Assembly (NCBI RefSeq): GCF_025398035.1
Contig: NZ_CP104558.1
Location: 1,054,001-1,118,000 of the forward strand
Length of the DNA stretch: 64,000 nt
From: Rossellomorea vietnamensis
Lineage (GTDB): Bacteria; Bacillota; Bacilli; Bacillales; Bacillaceae_B
Reading direction: 5' to 3'
In this document: one piece after another, positions 35,608-45,772 of the stretch
How positions within the stretch are numbered: the first letter of the stretch is position 1
Layout: every line of letters starts with the position of its first letter
The notes under the pieces: model-generated
The model's input: the letters and a program-made list of their open reading frames with translations, nothing else
What the model was told of the DNA's origin: nothing
Databases searched by the model: none
Made by a program: the position numbers and the translations under genes

Positions 35608-36525
35608 TTGCAAAAAGGTGTTCACAAAGGATTAAAGTGGCTTGCGGTTCTGACTACTCTGGGTATGTTGTTCGTGCTTTTGGGTGGAGCCCTGGTGACG
35701 AAGACGGAATCCGGCATGGGCTGCGGACGATCTTGGCCCCTTTGTAACGGACAGTTCATTCCAAGTGATATTACATTTGAGCTTGTTATAGAATTAGCAC
35801 ATCGTGTTGTATCAGGCGGTGTGGGATTATTGGTTTTGGCTTTATCGATCTGGTCATGGAGATCAATCGGTTATAAACGGGAAACAAAATTCCTTGCAGC
35901 CCTTTCTTTCTTCTTTCTTGTATTGCAGGGACTAATCGGTGCTGCAGCTGTATTATGGGGGCAATCGGATTTCGTTCTGGCCATCCATTTCGGAATTTCC
36001 CTCATCTCTTTTGCTTCCATATTATTATTGACACTGCTGATTTTTGAGGTCGACCAGAAATTTGATGCGAATTCATTGGTCATCGACAGACGGATGAGAT
36101 TTCATACGGTCGGGGTGACGATATATAGTTATCTTGTAGTTTATACCGGCGCACTCGTGAGGCATACGGAGTCCAGCCTGGTGTGCAAGGATTGGCCATT
36201 ATGCGTCAACTCCTCCCCAAGCCTCCCCACAAACCTGTACGAATGGATTCAGATGGGGCACAGGGCAGCAGCAGGCTTCATCTTCTTATGGATTGCCTAT
36301 ATCACTTACATTGCCATTAAAGAGCATAAGCACCAGAAAGTGATCTACTGGGGCTGGATCATCGCCTTCACCCTGGTTTGTCTTCAAGTAATGAGTGGTG
36401 CACTCGTAGTGTTCACAAGACTGAACCTGGCGATTGCCTTAATGCATGCTTTGATCATTTCGTGTCTGTTTGGATTATTATGTTACTTCAATCTTCTTGC
36501 TTCAAGAAGTAAACGGAAGCATTAA
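35608..36525 (+). CDS. ctaA: Heme A synthase
   Basis: 305-residue membrane monooxygenase that oxidises the heme O methyl group to formyl, giving heme A. Eight helices in two related halves are seen. Conserved histidines lie in [27 protein letters not shown] and LMHALII. The Cys pair in the first outer loop is present ([11 protein letters not shown]), as in Bacillus CtaA. I chose a TTG start at 35608 because AAGAAGGTG lies just upstream; a GTG at 35599 overlaps that site. Divergent from ctaB, as in B. subtilis. Confidence 0.95.
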   Translation: MQKGVHKGLKWLAVLTTLGMLFVLLGGALVTKTESGMGCGRSWPLCNGQFIPSDITFELVIELAHRVVSGGVGLLVLALSIWSWRSIGYKRETKFLAALSFFFLVLQGLIGAAAVLWGQSDFVLAIHFGISLISFASILLLTLLIFEVDQKFDANSLVIDRRMRFHTVGVTIYSYLVVYTGALVRHTESSLVCKDWPLCVNSSPSLPTNLYEWIQMGHRAAAGFIFLWIAYITYIAIKEHKHQKVIYWGWIIAFTLVCLQVMSGALVVFTRLNLAIALMHALIISCLFGLLCYFNLLASRSKRKH

Positions 36526-36565
36526 AAAAAGGATTCCGGTACTTACATGTACCGGAATCCTTTTT
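36525..36565. terminator. Strong bidirectional terminator between ctaA and pyc
   Basis: GGATTCCGGTAC pairs perfectly with GTACCGGAATCC around ttacat, with A-run before and T5 after. Confidence 0.93.
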
Positions 36566-36567
36566 CA

Positions 36568-39500
36568 TTATGCTTTATTCACTTCAATCAATAGATCCCC
36601 AGGGCTGATGGCATCCCCATTTTGCACATAGATATCTTTAACTGTTCCTGCAAAAGGCGCCTGGACGGTCGTTTCCATCTTCATGGCTTCAGTGATCATT
36701 AAATGATCTCCCTTTTCAACCGTTTCTCCCTTTTCTGCAATGACCCTTATAACCGTTCCCGGCATAGAAGCCCCGATATGATTTTCATTTTTTGCATCAG
36801 CCTTCATTTTGGCCGCCACAGTGGATTTTATGCTTTCGTCCTTAATGACTACTTCACGGGCCTGGCCATTAAGTTCAAAGTAAACGATACGGGTACCATC
36901 TGCCTGAGCCTGTCCAATCGAGACAAGCTTCACGATGAGTGTCTTCCCGGTTTCGATTTCCACTTCTATTTCTTCACCCAGTCTCATCCCAAATAAGAAT
37001 GTAGGGGTATCAAGGACCGAGATGTCCCCGAATTGATCCATTGTTCGTGCGTATTCCATGAATACTTTCGGATAGAGGGCATATCCAAGGGCATCAAAAC
37101 TCGTGACCGGACGCTCGAGGTCTTCAAAGAGTTTTTCTTTCAGTGCTGTGAAGTCCACATCATCCAGCAGTTCTCCAGGTCGTACGGTCAGCGGATTGCG
37201 GCCTTTCAAGATCACGCTCTGCAATTCTTTCGGAAAGCCTCCGTGAGGTTGACCCAGTGATCCTTCAAATAACTCAACGACTGAATCAGGAAAATCGATT
37301 TTCTCACCTTTTTCGAGTACGTCTGTTTCTGATAAATCGTTTTGAACCATGAATAAAGCCATGTCTCCGACCACTTTAGAAGAAGGAGTCACTTTGACGA
37401 TGTCCCCGAAGAGATGGTTGACCCTTGCATACATGTCTTTGACTTCTTCCCAGCGGTGACCGAGCCCAACTGCTTTTGCCTGCTGCTGAAGATTGCTGTA
37501 CTGCCCCCCTGGCATCTCATGTTTGTATACTTCTGAATGCGGCGACATCATTCCACTTTCAAAGTCTGTATAATACTTCCGGACGTCTTCCCAATAGTGA
37601 GACAGGGTTTCCAGGGAATCAATGTTAACATTCGGTTCTCTTTCAGTCCCTTTTAACGCATAATACAACGTATTGGCACTAGGTTGGGACGTCAAGCCGG
37701 ACATGGTGCTAAGGGCCGTATCGACGATGTCGACTCCCGCTTCGACGGCTCTTGCGTATGTGTAGATCCCGTTCCCGCTCGTATCATGTGTATGCAGATG
37801 AATCGGCAGGCTCACTGTATCCTTCAGTTCCGAAATCAACCGGTAGGCTGACTGCGGCTTTAGGAGTCCCGCCATATCCTTGATGGCCAGAATGTGTGCC
37901 CCACTCGCTTCGAGCTCTTTGGCCATATTCTTATAGTAATCGATGTCATATTTGGTCCTTGTCGGGTCATCGATATCACCTGTGTAGCAAATGGCCGCTT
38001 CTGCGATTTTCCCGCTTTGCCTCACGGCGTCAATCGCCACTTCCATTCCCTTGATCCAGTTTAAGCTGTCAAAGATCCTGAAGACGTCGATACCGGCAAA
38101 CGCTGATTTCTCGACGAATTCCCTGATTACATTATCCGGATAGTTCTTATACCCTACCGCATTGGACGCTCTAAGGAGCATTTGGAATAATACATTTGGA
38201 ATTCGCTCCCTCAAAGTCAACAATCGATTCCATGGGTCTTCCTTAAGAAAGCGGTAAGCCACATCGAATGTCGCTCCACCCCACATTTCATAGGAGAACA
38301 TATCAGGCAGCAACTGAGATGTCGGTGCCGCTATTTGTTTCAGATCATTTGTTCTGACACGCGTCGCCAGCAAAGATTGATGGGCATCACGGAATGTTGT
38401 ATCGGTGAGGAGCACTGATTTCTGATCTTTGACCCAATTCACCAGGCCGTCCGCCCCATGCTGATCCAGGATTTGTTTCGTTCCGGGTTGAAACTCTTTC
38501 TTTACATCAAGGGCCGGTACCCGCGGTTTTTGAAAGACAGGTTTTTTCTTTTTCTCTACTCCAGGGAATCCATTTACTGTGACATTTCCGATATACGAAA
38601 GCATTTTCGTTCCACGGTCTTTCCTTATCGGGAAAATGAATAGTTCAGGAGTCGTATCGATAAACGAGGTATCATACTGTCCCGTAATGAAGTTTTCATG
38701 CTTTACGACATTTTCCAAGAACGGGATATTCGTCTTGATCCCCCGAATTCTAAATTCTTGAAGATTTCTGACCATTTTGGACGCAGCTTGTTCAAATGTA
38801 AGGGCCCATGTGGAAAGCTTCACGAGAAGGGAATCGTAATAAGGTGTAATGACCGCACCCTGGAATCCATTCCCGGCATCGAGACGGACCCCGAATCCCC
38901 CACCTGACCGGTACGCCATGATTTTCCCGGTATCAGGCATAAAGTTGTTCAATGGGTCTTCCGTTGTCACACGGGATTGAATGGCAAATCCATTTGTCCT
39001 GATGTCATCCTGAAGAGGGATACCAAGCTTATCGCCGTGCAGGGCATACCCTTCGGCAATCATCAATTGTGATTGTACAATGTCCACACCTGTCACCATT
39101 TCCGTAATCGTGTGTTCCACTTGAACCCGTGGATTTACTTCGATGAAGTAGAATTGATCATTTGCTACAAGGAACTCAACGGTCCCGGCATTCACATACT
39201 TGACATTATCCATTAACCGGACGGCTGCCGCGCAGATATCTTCCCTCAAGCGATCGCTCAACGATACGGAAGGCGCAATTTCCACTACCTTCTGATGACG
39301 TCTTTGAATGGAACAATCACGTTCATACAGATGGACGATGTTACCGTCATGATCTCCTAGAATCTGGACTTCAATGTGCTTCGGATTTTCAACAAATTTC
39401 TCCACATAAATTTCATCATTGCCAAACGCTGCCTTCGCTTCTGATTTAGCCCGCTCATAGGCTTCTTTTAGGCTTTCAAGATTGCGGACGATGCGCATTC

Positions 39501-40008
39501 CCCGTCCACCGCCACCCAATGAGGCTTTGATGATGATCGGGAATCCGTTTTCCTTCCCGAAGCTGATGACTTCTTCCAATGTATCTACTGGTCCATCAGT
39601 ACCCGGAATGACCGGAATATTCGCGAGCTGTGCCTGATGGCGTGCCTTCACTTTGTCACCAAACATATTCAAGTGCTCAGAATGAGGCCCTACAAAGGTG
39701 ATTCCTTCTTCTTCACACCTTCTTGCAAAATGGATATTTTCAGACAGGAAGCCATATCCAGGGTGGATGGCGTCCACATCTGCATTCTTTGCAATTCGGA
39801 TGATCCCTTCTATATCGAGATAGGCATCAATAGGCTTTTTCCCCTCACCTATCAAATAGGCTTCATCTGCTTTATAGCGATGATATGATCCTGAATCTTC
39901 TTTACTATAGATTGCTACAGTTCTAATATTAAGTTCCGTACATGCACGGAATACACGGATGGCAATCTCTCCGCGGTTTGCTACCAGTACTTTTTTAATT
40001 CGTTTCAA
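36568..40008 (-). CDS. pyc: Pyruvate carboxylase
   Basis: 1146-residue multidomain biotin enzyme converting pyruvate and bicarbonate to oxaloacetate (anaplerosis). Order: biotin carboxylase (about 1-455; KVLVANRGEIAIRVFRAC, ASLGGGGRGMRI, FIEVNPRVQVEHTITE), carboxyltransferase (about 530-800; TDTTFRDAHQSLLATRVR with metal ligand, IKDMAGLLKP, HLHTHDTSGNG), then a C-terminal biotinyl domain with TEAMKMETTV. The start is TTG at 40008 with GGAGAG upstream. Monocistronic between ctaA and ftsW, as in B. subtilis. Full length, no frameshift. Confidence 0.97.
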   Translation of the reverse strand: MKRIKKVLVANRGEIAIRVFRACTELNIRTVAIYSKEDSGSYHRYKADEAYLIGEGKKPIDAYLDIEGIIRIAKNADVDAIHPGYGFLSENIHFARRCEEEGITFVGPHSEHLNMFGDKVKARHQAQLANIPVIPGTDGPVDTLEEVISFGKENGFPIIIKASLGGGGRGMRIVRNLESLKEAYERAKSEAKAAFGNDEIYVEKFVENPKHIEVQILGDHDGNIVHLYERDCSIQRRHQKVVEIAPSVSLSDRLREDICAAAVRLMDNVKYVNAGTVEFLVANDQFYFIEVNPRVQVEHTITEMVTGVDIVQSQLMIAEGYALHGDKLGIPLQDDIRTNGFAIQSRVTTEDPLNNFMPDTGKIMAYRSGGGFGVRLDAGNGFQGAVITPYYDSLLVKLSTWALTFEQAASKMVRNLQEFRIRGIKTNIPFLENVVKHENFITGQYDTSFIDTTPELFIFPIRKDRGTKMLSYIGNVTVNGFPGVEKKKKPVFQKPRVPALDVKKEFQPGTKQILDQHGADGLVNWVKDQKSVLLTDTTFRDAHQSLLATRVRTNDLKQIAAPTSQLLPDMFSYEMWGGATFDVAYRFLKEDPWNRLLTLRERIPNVLFQMLLRASNAVGYKNYPDNVIREFVEKSAFAGIDVFRIFDSLNWIKGMEVAIDAVRQSGKIAEAAICYTGDIDDPTRTKYDIDYYKNMAKELEASGAHILAIKDMAGLLKPQSAYRLISELKDTVSLPIHLHTHDTSGNGIYTYARAVEAGVDIVDTALSTMSGLTSQPSANTLYYALKGTEREPNVNIDSLETLSHYWEDVRKYYTDFESGMMSPHSEVYKHEMPGGQYSNLQQQAKAVGLGHRWEEVKDMYARVNHLFGDIVKVTPSSKVVGDMALFMVQNDLSETDVLEKGEKIDFPDSVVELFEGSLGQPHGGFPKELQSVILKGRNPLTVRPGELLDDVDFTALKEKLFEDLERPVTSFDALGYALYPKVFMEYARTMDQFGDISVLDTPTFLFGMRLGEEIEVEIETGKTLIVKLVSIGQAQADGTRIVYFELNGQAREVVIKDESIKSTVAAKMKADAKNENHIGASMPGTVIRVIAEKGETVEKGDHLMITEAMKMETTVQAPFAGTVKDIYVQNGDAISPGDLLIEVNKA

Positions 40009-40063
40009 TACACTCTCTCCTTTTGGCTATTCATGATTGAAATTCCCCATATTGAAGTCTATG

Positions 40064-40115
40064 AAAAAAGGGCTGACCCCAAAGATAATTAAGAAGTATC
40101 TTAGGGGGCAGACCC
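40064..40115 (-). terminator. Terminator after ftsW
   Basis: On the minus strand GGGtCTG..CCCCtAAGAT pairs with ATCTTtGGGG..CAGCCC and is followed by TTTTTT. The stem is close to the pyc start region, so it also sits in the pyc promoter area. Confidence 0.8.
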
Positions 40116-40150
40116 TAGACTTAGAGTTTTAGATACTCTATCAAAGTGAC

Positions 40151-41368
40151 CTACATTTTTACACCATATATTTTTTTGCTATTATCCTTATTCTCCGAAG
40201 GATAGTCATTTTCCTTCTTTGTTTTATATTTTTCTTCAAATTTTACAAACATCGACACATTTACGAGGACACCCATCGACAAAGATAGCACCAAGAGGGA
40301 CGATCCACCGTAACTGATGAACGGAAGTGGGACCCCTGTAATCGGTATCAAGCCGGATACCCCTCCAAGATTGATGAAAGCCTGGATTCCGATCATGCAG
40401 GAAATCCCGATTGCAAGCATCGTTCCAAACGGATCCTGACATTTCACGCCTGTATAAATTCCCCTGAGCACAATATAGGAAAGGCCGAGGATGACAAAGC
40501 TTACCCCGAATACCCCTAACTCCTCAGCAATGATGGCCATGATGAAATCCGTTTGGGGCTCGGGTAAATAGCCAAGTTTTTGGACGCTTTGTCCTAATCC
40601 GAGACCTTTCACTCCCCCGGACCCGATCGCAAGGTAAGAATTCACCAAATGGTACCCTTCACCCTGTGCATATTTAAACGGGGAAAGATAGGCTTCAATC
40701 CTGCTAAGCCTTTCCTTTGTGAAAATGAAGCCCCTTGCCAGGTATATGACCGGGGAGAGGACAATTAAAAATCCTACTCCAAGCCCTGCAAGCTTGAAAA
40801 ATGTTTTATAACTGATGCCCGAACAGGAAATGACGATGGCACCGATGGCAAAAATGATTGCTGCCGTACCGAAGTCAGGTTCCAGGAATACTAAAAAGCA
40901 TATGAAGCCAAGGAACAGTAATGGAGGTGCAAGACCTTTATTGAAGTCATCTATGTATGCCTGTTTCTTGGAGTAAACGGAACCAAGGTAAATGATGACG
41001 GCAAGTTTCGCAAACTCCGATGGCTGGATGGGCATGAATCCTAAGTTGATCCAACTTTTAGCGTTATTCACCTCATACCCAAAAATATGTACCGCAAGTA
41101 ATAAACCGATGATCACAACCATCAGGCCTTTGATGATCTTACTTACTTGAAAGGCTTTATACGGAAACCACGCTGCTATCGTAAAGGCAATAAAGCCGAT
41201 GATGATATTGATCATCTGCCTTTTATAAAAGTGGTCGCTATCCCAGCCGAACCGTTCCACTGCCATGACCATACTGGCACTATAAATCATGACGAGGCCA
41301 AATAAACAAAGAAATACATACACAGCGATTAAAGAATAATCGTAGGATTTTGCTATTTTTTTAATCAT
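40151..41368 (-). CDS. ftsW: Peptidoglycan glycosyltransferase FtsW
   Basis: 405-residue SEDS-family membrane glycan polymerase for septal wall synthesis, partner of a class B PBP such as PbpB. Ten helices with family motifs: YDYSLIAVYVFLCLFGLVMIYSAS trimmed, SWINLGFMPIQPSEFAKLA, FLEPDFGTA with the catalytic-type Asp region, YLPEPQTDFIMAIIAEELG and PLPFISYGGSSLL. The polar C-terminal tail extends about 40 residues. Located between ylaN and pyc, exactly as in B. subtilis ftsW. Confidence 0.95.
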   Translation of the reverse strand: MIKKIAKSYDYSLIAVYVFLCLFGLVMIYSASMVMAVERFGWDSDHFYKRQMINIIIGFIAFTIAAWFPYKAFQVSKIIKGLMVVIIGLLLAVHIFGYEVNNAKSWINLGFMPIQPSEFAKLAVIIYLGSVYSKKQAYIDDFNKGLAPPLLFLGFICFLVFLEPDFGTAAIIFAIGAIVISCSGISYKTFFKLAGLGVGFLIVLSPVIYLARGFIFTKERLSRIEAYLSPFKYAQGEGYHLVNSYLAIGSGGVKGLGLGQSVQKLGYLPEPQTDFIMAIIAEELGVFGVSFVILGLSYIVLRGIYTGVKCQDPFGTMLAIGISCMIGIQAFINLGGVSGLIPITGVPLPFISYGGSSLLVLSLSMGVLVNVSMFVKFEEKYKTKKENDYPSENKDNSKKIYGVKM

Positions 41369-41425
41369 GACATTTCAATCCTTTTTCTCTTATATCATTT
41401 CATCTTTCAAAACATCTTTCCTTAA

Positions 41426-41465
41426 CAAAAAAACTCAAACAACAGATCTATGTATTGTTTGAGTT
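41426..41465 (-). terminator. Terminator after ylaN
   Basis: AACTCAAACAA pairs with TTGTTTGAGTT; on the minus strand it is followed by TTTTTTG. Confidence 0.9.
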
Positions 41466-41477
41466 GTCATGACTATT

Positions 41478-41759
41478 TTACTTTTTTGTAGATGCTTCAT
41501 GAAGGGCAGAAAGTTGTCTTTCCAAAGAATCAATCAGATCTTTTCCATCTTGATCATCTACAAGCCCTAAGCGGACCGCAAATTCTATTTCACGAGATAA
41601 TCCGAACATTTGGGTATCCAATACTTCCTCATATAGAGGACATTGGGGCATCGTTAAATTATCCATTTGCACTTTGATAAGTTGTAATATCTTTTCTGCG
41701 TCGGCCTTTAATAGTTCATAGGCTTTTTCCCGATGATTGATTGTCATTTCTGACGCCAC
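41478..41759 (-). CDS. ylaN: YlaN (UPF0358) protein
   Basis: 93-residue small helical cytosolic protein. Signature segments [20 protein letters not shown] and [20 protein letters not shown] are typical. Recent work on this family ties YlaN to iron homeostasis, as an Fe(II)-binding partner of Fur, and to growth at low iron (recalled). The start is a GTG at 41759 (MASEMTIN), six bases after GGGGG; the internal ATG is too far from a site. Monocistronic between glsA and ftsW. Confidence 0.92.
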   Translation of the reverse strand: MASEMTINHREKAYELLKADAEKILQLIKVQMDNLTMPQCPLYEEVLDTQMFGLSREIEFAVRLGLVDDQDGKDLIDSLERQLSALHEASTKK

Positions 41760-41953
41760 AGTGATCCCCCCATTCCGAACAAATAACCTTCCTGTCTTAA
41801 AATTTTATCGTTAAACCCGATAAATTGCAAGAAAAATAAGTGTTTTTCCCGGGATTCAATGACAGAATTTCGAACATTTTTCATATAATAAATGGGGGTA
41901 TTTCATCACGTAAGTCGCGCTCTATTATTGGAGGGATGAACCATTATTCCAGG

Positions 41954-42877
41954 TTAAAAAATACTCCATGAGTGTTCATCACTGAGCATTTCGAGAAGCT
42001 TCAGCCCCGCAATGCTGTTTCCAACATCATCTAGTGCCGGTCCGAAGATCCCTATTCCGCATTTACCAGGAACCGATCCCATGATGCCGCCGGATACGCC
42101 ACTTTTAGCGGGGATCCCCACCTTAATGGCAAACTCCCCGGAGGTATTATACATCCCGCATGTCACCATGAATGTTTTACATACTCTCGCTACATCCCTC
42201 GTAATCAATTCCCTGCCGCTCTCCGGATCGATCCCGTCATTGGCGAATACCGCTCCCATTTTGGCGAGATCCACACAGTTCATCTCCACGGCACATTGCT
42301 TCGTGTAAAGTACGAGTAGATCTTCGACATTCCCCGTGATCACCCCATGTTGCTTCATGAAGTAGCATAGGGATCGGTTCAGATTGGCCGTTTGGAGTTC
42401 AGAATAGGCCACATCTTCATTATATGAGACCGTTTCCCCTGTCATATGATTGATGAATTCGATTAAGCGGTGCCATTTCTCCATTCCGGTGTTTCCCTTG
42501 ATCATATTCGTTACAGCCAGTGCCCCCGCATTGATCATCGGATTGAGGGGTTTTGACGGCTTGTGTGTTTCGAGCTTCGCTATGGAGTTGAATGGATCTC
42601 CTGTAGGTTCCATTCCAACCTTTGAAAAAACGTGCTCTTCCCCGTAGTCCATTAATACGAGTGCAAGGGTGATGACTTTTGAGATGCTTTGGAGAGTGAA
42701 TTTCTTCAAGTGATCCCCCGCATAACAGGAGTTATTATCCAGAGTGTAAATGCTTATTGCAAGATCATGGGGATTTTGATCCTTAAGTGCGGGTATGTAC
42801 TCTGCAACCCTTCCCTCGGATGCAAAGGGTCTCGCCTTTTCAACTAATCCTTCCAACCATTCCTGAGTGTTTATCAT
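41954..42877 (-). CDS. glsA: Glutaminase A
   Basis: 307-residue serine-dependent beta-lactamase-fold glutaminase producing glutamate and ammonia. The catalytic Ser-x-x-Lys is LQSISKV with Ser64 and Lys67; further family motifs are [38 protein letters not shown] and [13 protein letters not shown] chose the ATG at 42877 ([11 protein letters not shown]); the extension to 42952 would carry an unusual N-terminus. Position equals B. subtilis ylaM. Divergent from ylaL with a 139-base gap that contains the small palindrome CTGATACTATCAG (42984-42996). Confidence 0.94.
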   Translation of the reverse strand: MINTQEWLEGLVEKARPFASEGRVAEYIPALKDQNPHDLAISIYTLDNNSCYAGDHLKKFTLQSISKVITLALVLMDYGEEHVFSKVGMEPTGDPFNSIAKLETHKPSKPLNPMINAGALAVTNMIKGNTGMEKWHRLIEFINHMTGETVSYNEDVAYSELQTANLNRSLCYFMKQHGVITGNVEDLLVLYTKQCAVEMNCVDLAKMGAVFANDGIDPESGRELITRDVARVCKTFMVTCGMYNTSGEFAIKVGIPAKSGVSGGIMGSVPGKCGIGIFGPALDDVGNSIAGLKLLEMLSDEHSWSIF

Positions 42878-43016
42878 ATATCCAACAGCTCCTTTTATCC
42901 TACTTATCATTTCCCTATTTTCATTCATTGAAAACGCTGAAAATGCTTTCATCAGAATGTGACAAACCCGCGCTTAACATATATACTGATACTATCAGCG
43001 AGAGGAGGAATCAGTA

Positions 43017-43514
43017 GTGGAAAGTATCATACCGATAAAAGGGAAAGTGAAATTCCCCATTACAATGGATGCAGGAGTTTGGATATTTGATGATCGAAAA
43101 GTGGATTTAACTACATATTTTGATGATAAAACAGAAAAAGTGGATGAGTTGGAGGAATATACAAAAGCGGTTTCCAGGCACTGGTCCAGGGAGATCCAGG
43201 AAGGTGCAACCTATCCGCCCACTTTGAAAACCGAGAAGAGATATGAGAAAGAAAAAATCCTTAATGGAACATTCGCCATTCCTTTTGCACCTTTTTTAAA
43301 AAATGCGGAGCCACTTCCTGAAGGAGCGTCCATCGTGATTGAAACCGAAAACGGGGATCACACTCTGGATATAAATGAGGCTGATCGGCTGTTGATAGGA
43401 TTTTCTAAAGAAGGCAAGCCACTCAGGCAAAACGGCCCCGTTCACATTTATTTTACAGATGGTTCGAACAGGGACAAACCGATTACAGATGTCAGGGCAT
43501 TTCGTGTGGAATAA
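43017..43514 (+). CDS. ylaL: YlaL-like conserved protein of unknown function
   Basis: 165-residue soluble protein without signal peptide. The N-terminal segment VKFPITMDAGVWIFDDRK, the middle HWSREIQEGATYPP and late IVIETENGDHTLDINEADR are the most distinctive parts. Relatives are sometimes labelled peptidyl-prolyl isomerase, which the sequence does not obviously support. The name is from position between glsA (ylaM) and phoH-like ylaK. The start is GTG at 43017, directly after GAGGAGGAATCAGTA. Followed by its own terminator. Confidence 0.7.
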   Translation: MESIIPIKGKVKFPITMDAGVWIFDDRKVDLTTYFDDKTEKVDELEEYTKAVSRHWSREIQEGATYPPTLKTEKRYEKEKILNGTFAIPFAPFLKNAEPLPEGASIVIETENGDHTLDINEADRLLIGFSKEGKPLRQNGPVHIYFTDGSNRDKPITDVRAFRVE

Positions 43515-43526
43515 TCATAAAGGTTG

Positions 43527-43560
43527 AAAACCGGTTCAGTAACATCTGAACCGGTTTTTT
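43527..43560. terminator. Bidirectional terminator after ylaL
   Basis: AAAACCGGTTCAG pairs with CTGAACCGGTTTT around taacat, then TT; it serves the convergent phoH-like gene only weakly because of a 30-base gap. Confidence 0.9.
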
Positions 43561-43590
43561 CATACGTTATCATTGTGTAATTCTAAATGC

Positions 43591-44919
43591 TTACAATATA
43601 TCCGCCGCAAGCTGTGCCAATCCTGATCTTTCACCCTTCATGAGCTTCACATGTCCGGCCAATTTCTGATCTTTGAATTTCTCCACTACATAGGTCAGTC
43701 CATTATTATATTCATCAAGATAAGGATGATCGATTTGAGCCGGATCTCCCATCAACACAATTTTACTCCGTTCTCCGACACGAGTCAGAATCGTTTTTAC
43801 CTCATGCTTCGTCAGGTTCTGAGCTTCATCTATGATGATATATTGATCTGGAATGCTTCTACCTCGTATATACGTCAATGCTTCCACCTCGATGGACCCC
43901 ATCCCGGCAAGGATATCATCCAGTTCCCCCGGCTTTTTTGTATTGAACAGGTATTCGAGATTATCATAAATCGGCTGCATCCAAGGTCTCAACTTTTCTT
44001 GCTTTTCACCAGGAAGATAGCCTATATCTTTGCCAACCGGAACGATTGGGCGGGCAACGAGTAATTTGTTGAATTTATTAAAGTCTTCTGTTTGCAGAAG
44101 TCCTGCTGCCAGTGCCAGAAGCGTTTTACCGGTCCCGGCTTTCCCGATCATGGTCACTAACGAAATATCATCACGTAATAATAACTCCGTCGCCATCGTT
44201 TGTTGGACATTCCTCGCTTTAATCCCCCACATATGTTCTTGATCATAGACCAGTTTCTTCACCTTGAGTCCGGTGGCATCCACCATTCCGAGGGCCGATG
44301 CAGAACTTCCCAGGGCATCTTTCATAATGAGGAATTGATGGGAATAAAATCGTTGTTTCGTTATCTCCGTAAGGGTCAGTTCCCCTTTTTCATAAAATTT
44401 ATTGAGGAATTCTCTCTCGGTATATAATTCGATAAATCCGGTATAAATATCATTCACTTCAATGACCCTGTCACTCAGGAAGTCTTCTGCCTGTAATCCC
44501 AAAGCATCCGCCTTGACCCTGACAAGGGTATCTTTACTGACAAGGATAACCGATTTCCCATCCTTTTTTGCTTCTTCCTCGAGTGAGAGGTTCTTTGCTA
44601 CGGCAATGATCCGATTATCGTTTGTTTTTTCAACAAATATATCTTGAAGCTGCTGAAAGGAGCGGTGATTTAGTTCAATCCGTAATGACCCGCCTGTATA
44701 TAGGGGGATTTTTTCATGGAGCTTTCCTTCCTGCCGTAAATTATCTATCAGTTTCGATACATGTCTTGCGTTTCTTCCGATCTCATCCATATAACGCTTT
44801 TTGGAGTCCACTTCTTCTAAAACGACTGCAGGTATAACCACCTCATTATCCTGGAAAGAATAGATGGCTTGTGGATCTTGTAATAAGACATTGGTATCTA
44901 ATACATAAATTTTATTCAA
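43591..44919 (-). CDS. ylaK: PhoH-family PIN-ATPase protein YlaK
   Basis: 442-residue protein: an N-terminal PIN ribonuclease-like domain (about residues 1-140; YVLDTNVLLQDP, EEVDSKKRYMDEIGRNAR, KTNDNRIIAVA keep acidic residues) and a C-terminal PhoH ATPase (Walker A GKAGTGKTLLAL, Walker B YIIIDEAQN, motif ILTRVGERSKIVLMGDP). This PIN-PhoH type is thought to be an RNA helicase/nuclease. I chose a TTG start at 44919, seven bases after AGGAGG; the ATG at 44967 would place that perfect ribosome-binding site inside the coding region. Confidence 0.9.
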   Translation of the reverse strand: MNKIYVLDTNVLLQDPQAIYSFQDNEVVIPAVVLEEVDSKKRYMDEIGRNARHVSKLIDNLRQEGKLHEKIPLYTGGSLRIELNHRSFQQLQDIFVEKTNDNRIIAVAKNLSLEEEAKKDGKSVILVSKDTLVRVKADALGLQAEDFLSDRVIEVNDIYTGFIELYTEREFLNKFYEKGELTLTEITKQRFYSHQFLIMKDALGSSASALGMVDATGLKVKKLVYDQEHMWGIKARNVQQTMATELLLRDDISLVTMIGKAGTGKTLLALAAGLLQTEDFNKFNKLLVARPIVPVGKDIGYLPGEKQEKLRPWMQPIYDNLEYLFNTKKPGELDDILAGMGSIEVEALTYIRGRSIPDQYIIIDEAQNLTKHEVKTILTRVGERSKIVLMGDPAQIDHPYLDEYNNGLTYVVEKFKDQKLAGHVKLMKGERSGLAQLAADIL

Positions 44920-45097
44920 ATCGATGCCTCCTGCTCCTGATTTCTTATTACTATTGTATGTAGCCAATGATGTTCCGGTTATTCCCAGCTACTCAAATAG
45001 GACGGCCCGTTTCTTAAAATATATGAATAAACGTATAAAGATAGAAGAAAATTACACAATAAGAAAAGATATTGATTCTAAATCGGGAGGTATTCAC

Positions 45098-45700
45098 ATG
45101 TTTAAGCTCATCTCTCTCTTAATGGTCACCATCATCCTTGGAGCTTGCGCCAACAAAAATGAGGTCGGGTATAACAATGATGCAAACAGTAAACATAATA
45201 AACCAATCACTGTCCAGGATAGCAATATCCAGCAGGTCGAACGCAAGACAGGACAACAAATCTCAAAGCACCTCGTTGATTTGACCACAAGTGTACCGGA
45301 TGTGAAAGATGCAACGGCTGTCGTCATCGGTAAATACGCATTTGTAGGGATCGATATCGATTCCGACGTCGAGCGTTCCCAGGTCGGTTCCATTAAATAT
45401 TCTGTCGCTGAAGCCCTTCAAAATGATCCATACGGGGCAGAGGCCATGGTCATCGCCGATCCGGATCTTTATGCCCGATTGAAGGAGATCAGTAAAGATA
45501 TCCAACGAGGCGAACCGGTTCAGGGCATCATGAATGAATTGTCAGATATATCGGGCAGGTTGATGCCTGAGATCCCTAAATCTTTAAAACAGACTAATCC
45601 CGAACATGCCCCGAACGAACCTAAGAAAAAAATGAATAATGCAAAAGAAAAACAGCTTAGAAAAAAACAAGAAGATCAAACATACGATAAAATCGATTGA
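45098..45700 (+). CDS. ylaJ: YhcN/YlaJ family sporulation lipoprotein
   Basis: 200-residue lipoprotein with signal peptide and lipobox ILGAC (Cys17). The mature domain has the YhcN/YlaJ fold signature: VERKTGQQISKHLVDLTTSV, DATAVVIGKYAFVGIDID and YGAEAMVIADPDLYARL. The C-terminus is a highly charged Lys/Gln tail. The family includes spore-membrane proteins made in the forespore that influence germination. The ATG at 45098 follows GGGAGG; the upstream extension overlaps the ylaK leader. Divergent from ylaK. Confidence 0.9.
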   Translation: MFKLISLLMVTIILGACANKNEVGYNNDANSKHNKPITVQDSNIQQVERKTGQQISKHLVDLTTSVPDVKDATAVVIGKYAFVGIDIDSDVERSQVGSIKYSVAEALQNDPYGAEAMVIADPDLYARLKEISKDIQRGEPVQGIMNELSDISGRLMPEIPKSLKQTNPEHAPNEPKKKMNNAKEKQLRKKQEDQTYDKID

Positions 45701-45725
45701 TTGGACAGCCTTATCTGAAATTGAG

Positions 45726-45772
45726 AAAAAGCCATGAAAAAGCTTAGGATGCTAAGCTTTTTTCATGGCTTC
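45726..45772. terminator. Bidirectional terminator embedded in the end of the PNPOx-fold gene
   Basis: GCCATGAAAAAGCTTAG (45731-45747) pairs with 45752-45769 around a 4-base loop, with one bulged base. Its right arm is the last six codons, including the stop, of the convergent gene. It ends ylaJ transcription. Confidence 0.88.

Noticed and set aside
41938..41974. Tiny plus-strand ORF starting [11 protein letters not shown] after GGAGGG near the glsA stop
   Set aside because: The spacing between GGAGGG and the ATG is too short, the ORF overlaps glsA antisense, and no terminator or promoter supports it.
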